A stretch of 6,322 nucleotides of DNA, from assembly GCA_016234975.1 (NCBI GenBank), contig JACRND010000045.1:1-6322 (forward strand). The letters run 5' to 3'. The notes under the pieces were generated by a model, which worked only from the letters and a program-made list of their open reading frames with translations, ran no database searches and was not told the DNA's origin. A program made the translations under genes and the position numbers. Shown here piece by piece: positions 4,279 to 6,322 of this stretch. Position 1 is the first letter of the stretch. Each line of letters begins with the position of its first letter. Source of the stretch: Nitrosarchaeum sp. GTDB lineage: Archaea > Thermoproteota > Nitrososphaeria > Nitrososphaerales > Nitrosopumilaceae.

Positions 4279-5387
4279 TTATTCTCAAAAAGAAATTTGT
4301 CTATCTGATCTTTCGCTTTTTCTCTTTTTGCCTGATGAACTGTAAGAAATTCATTTATTTTTTCAATCAAAATTGCTTTTAATTCTCCAGTTAGCATCTT
4401 TCCTGATTTATAATCATCATGAATTGACTTCAATTTGTTATCATCTGGTTCAAAGAATATTCTGAGATATTGATAGGATACATCAATATCTGGATTACCG
4501 CCAAGTTTTCTATGTTGCTCAATATCTGGTTGACCGCCAGAAAATGCATGCTTGTTAATTTTTTTCTTAACAATATTTGGAGAGTCAGTTGTGTAAATAG
4601 TTCCATTCTCATCTGAAGCTGACATTTTTCCTCCAGGTCCAGATAATCCTGGAATCATAATGTTATGAATTAAGGCTGGTTTTGGTTTTCCAATTTTTGG
4701 AGCAATATCTCTCGTTAATCTAAAATGAGGATCTTGATCAACTCCTAAAGGAATCAAAACTGGTTTATCCTCAATAAAACAAGGTGCAGATTGTAATGAT
4801 GTGTAAAATATCATGCCAATGTTTGTTTCATTTGTAAATCCAAATACTGCCTTTGTATTCGAAAAATTAATCTTTTTTGCTTTTTGTGCTGCAATTGGAT
4901 ATAGAGTCTGAATATTTTTTGTATTGATAATTATCTTTGTGTTATTTGGTTTAAAGCCTAATGCAATAAAATCAAGTGCATTTTCATATGCAAATTTACT
5001 TGTATCCTCTAAAGTAAGATCTTGTTTTGAGTAGAATTTTTCATCATCTGTAAGTTGAAAATACATATTTACGCCAAATTTGTCTTGTAGCCATTTTGAA
5101 AATACCCATGGAACTAAATGACCAATATGCGTATGACCTGATGGTCCTCTTCCTGTATACAAGAAAAATTTTTTACCTTTTTCATAATCATCTAAAATTC
5201 TATTCATCTCTCTATGAGAAAAGAAAATTCCCCTTCTTAACATAAAATGGTCCTCACCCGTGATTTTTTTAATTCTCTTTAGCATCTCCGATGAAATCTT
5301 TTCAGTTCCAAATTTTTTGATTAGTTTATCATAATCTATGTCCCCTTCAACATGCCAAGGAGTTACAATAAAGTCGTCAGCTGACAT
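4275..5387 (-). CDS. trpS: Tryptophanyl-tRNA synthetase, archaeal/eukaryotic type
   Basis: Charges tRNA-Trp with tryptophan in the cytosol (class I aminoacyl-tRNA synthetase). The 370 aa carry the archaeal/eukaryotic opening VTPWHVEG (8-15) and the ATP-binding signature HIGH (87-90, within GPSGHTHIGH). The GVDQDPHFRLTRDIA stretch (215-229) is characteristic of this TrpRS type. The catalytic loop KMSAS is at 254-258 (GPGGKMSASDENGTIY), and an acidic/basic C-terminal helical anticodon-binding region follows. Length is typical for the archaeal enzyme. The start at ATG 5387 is backed by a TATA-like TTTTTAAA on the minus strand 22-29 nt upstream. It is the first gene of a two-gene operon and diverges from pheS across about 50-70 bp, so two synthetase genes may share a promoter region. 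Confidence 0.97.
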   Translation of the reverse strand: MSADDFIVTPWHVEGDIDYDKLIKKFGTEKISSEMLKRIKKITGEDHFMLRRGIFFSHREMNRILDDYEKGKKFFLYTGRGPSGHTHIGHLVPWVFSKWLQDKFGVNMYFQLTDDEKFYSKQDLTLEDTSKFAYENALDFIALGFKPNNTKIIINTKNIQTLYPIAAQKAKKINFSNTKAVFGFTNETNIGMIFYTSLQSAPCFIEDKPVLIPLGVDQDPHFRLTRDIAPKIGKPKPALIHNIMIPGLSGPGGKMSASDENGTIYTTDSPNIVKKKINKHAFSGGQPDIEQHRKLGGNPDIDVSYQYLRIFFEPDDNKLKSIHDDYKSGKMLTGELKAILIEKINEFLTVHQAKREKAKDQIDKFLFENK

Positions 5388-5408
5388 TCATTTTGACTTA
5401 GGTTAAGG

Positions 5409-5416
5409 TTTAAAAA
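5409..5416. promoter_or_regulatory. Shared A/T box between divergent trpS and pheS
   Basis: TTTAAAAA on the plus strand reads TTTTTAAA on the minus strand. On the minus strand it is 22-29 nt before the trpS ATG (5387). On the plus strand it predicts transcription starting near 5438-5441. It is the only strong A/T box in the gap, so a bidirectional promoter is possible. Confidence 0.45.
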
Positions 5417-5459
5417 GTCTTTTTCAGTCTTTCTGCTGTTGTCAAAAGAATAACAAAAA

Positions 5460-6322
5460 ATTAAAAAAAAAATCATCACCTCACTAAAAGATAATCCAAA
5501 ACAAACTCCTGAACAACTTGAAAAATCTACTAATTTATCACCCGATCAAATTAGAAGAGGAATAGAATGGCTTAAACTAAAAGAATTAGCTATTGTAAAT
5601 GAATCTCAAACTATTACCTTATCTCTTGGGATAAATGGATTGGAATCTTTTCACAAGGGTTTACCTGAAAGGAGATTGCTTGATTTACTAAAAAATGAAT
5701 CAAAAAAATTGCAAGATCTACAAATAGAACTTGGTTCTGTTTTTGGTCCTGCTATAGGTTTAGCAAGAAAAAATAATTGGGTAGATGCATCTGAAGATAA
5801 AATCTCTCTAAAAATTTACCCTTCTGAACTTCCAGGAGAAAAAACTTTAAAACAAATCGGAGAAAATAAAATTCCTAAAAATGGAATTGATATAGATGAC
5901 TTATCTAGTATTTTGAAAAGACCTGATTTTATAGTAGAGGATGTAATTAAGACAAAAGAAATATCCTTAACAGAAAATGCCAAATTGATTAAAATAACTA
6001 CTGGTTCATCAAGCGCAATTAATGTTGAATCTAAAGTACCTGATGTGTTTGTTGCAAGAACTCATCCTCTTAAAGACACAATTGACGAAATTCGTGAAAT
6101 TTTTGTTACATTAGGTTTTACAGAAATTATTGGCAGTATGACTCAGCCCAGCTTTTGGAATTTTGATGCATTGTTTACTCCACAAGATCATCCTGCAAGA
6201 AGTATCCATGACATATTTTTCTTAAAAAGTCCTCAACACGGAACATTATCGGACAAACAAATTATTGAGAATGTAAAGGTAACACATGAAAATGGCTGGG
6301 TAACTGGATCAAGGGGATGGGG
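5460..6322 (+). CDS. pheS: Phenylalanyl-tRNA synthetase alpha subunit, 3' end beyond window, start unclear
   Basis: Catalytic alpha subunit of the heterotetrameric PheRS (class II), which charges tRNA-Phe with its beta subunit PheT (not in the window). About 287 codons are visible in one uninterrupted frame. An N-terminal winged-helix-like region has TPEQLEKSTNLSPDQIRRG and a coiled segment follows. The core begins at VARTHPLKDTIDEIRE. Class II motif 2 is visible as PSFWNFDALFTPQDHPARSI, and the frame ends in VTGSRGWG at the window edge, as in archaeal PheS. The frame opens after TAA 5451-5453 and has no ATG, GTG or TTG in the N-terminal part. The first in-frame TTG falls deep in the conserved region (about 5640). 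ATT 5460 is given as a formal start only. A TTG at 5439 in the same frame would be leaderless but meets the TAA after four codons. Confidence 0.9.
   Translation, partial: MKKKIITSLKDNPKQTPEQLEKSTNLSPDQIRRGIEWLKLKELAIVNESQTITLSLGINGLESFHKGLPERRLLDLLKNESKKLQDLQIELGSVFGPAIGLARKNNWVDASEDKISLKIYPSELPGEKTLKQIGENKIPKNGIDIDDLSSILKRPDFIVEDVIKTKEISLTENAKLIKITTGSSSAINVESKVPDVFVARTHPLKDTIDEIREIFVTLGFTEIIGSMTQPSFWNFDALFTPQDHPARSIHDIFFLKSPQHGTLSDKQIIENVKVTHENGWVTGSRGW

Noticed and set aside
4136..4345. Plus-strand 69-aa reading frame
   Set aside because: Antisense shadow across the 93-aa/trpS junction.
4430..4612. Minus-strand 60-aa reading frame
   Set aside because: Alternate frame inside trpS, which is intact.

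Overview
The window looks like a piece of chromosome from a marine or soil ammonia-oxidising archaeon (Nitrososphaerota/Thaumarchaeota, Nitrosopumilus- or Nitrosarchaeum-like). This is inferred from several signs: AT-rich DNA; short genes each preceded by an A/T box about 22-30 nt before the start codon with no Shine-Dalgarno (leaderless transcripts); archaeal/eukaryotic-type TrpRS and archaeal-type CoaD; a tRNA without encoded CCA; and the style of the secreted beta-sandwich and CxxC-x17-CxxC zinc proteins. No species is claimed.

Layout. A thioredoxin-fold peroxiredoxin-like gene (30-593, minus) diverges from tRNA-Ala(UGC) (674-747). Next comes a 35-residue membrane miniprotein with a clear TATA box (823-930). 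Then follow a secreted three-domain Ig-like protein (1059-2129), archaeal phosphopantetheine adenylyltransferase (2163-2636) and a conserved-looking 109-residue protein of unknown role (2692-3021). An unusual zinc-protein locus follows: a CxxC-x17-CxxC protein carrying two identical 60-bp repeats (3099-3467), with an HNH-like zinc domain continuing in the +1 frame up to 3846 and no good start of its own. A 27-residue single-span miniprotein (3911-3994) converges on a minus-strand operon of tryptophanyl-tRNA synthetase (4275-5387) and an ATGA-overlapped 93-residue unknown (3997-4278). The window closes inside phenylalanyl-tRNA synthetase alpha (about 5460 to beyond 6322, plus), which diverges from trpS and has no ordinary start codon.

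Most of the window is housekeeping: translation (tRNA-Ala, TrpRS, PheS), CoA synthesis and redox. I see no CRISPR, insertion sequence, prophage or defence island. Three things deserve attention: the zinc ribbon/HNH frame break with its repeats, the missing PheS start next to a promoter box apparently shared with trpS, and the two unlisted miniproteins with good leaderless promoters.
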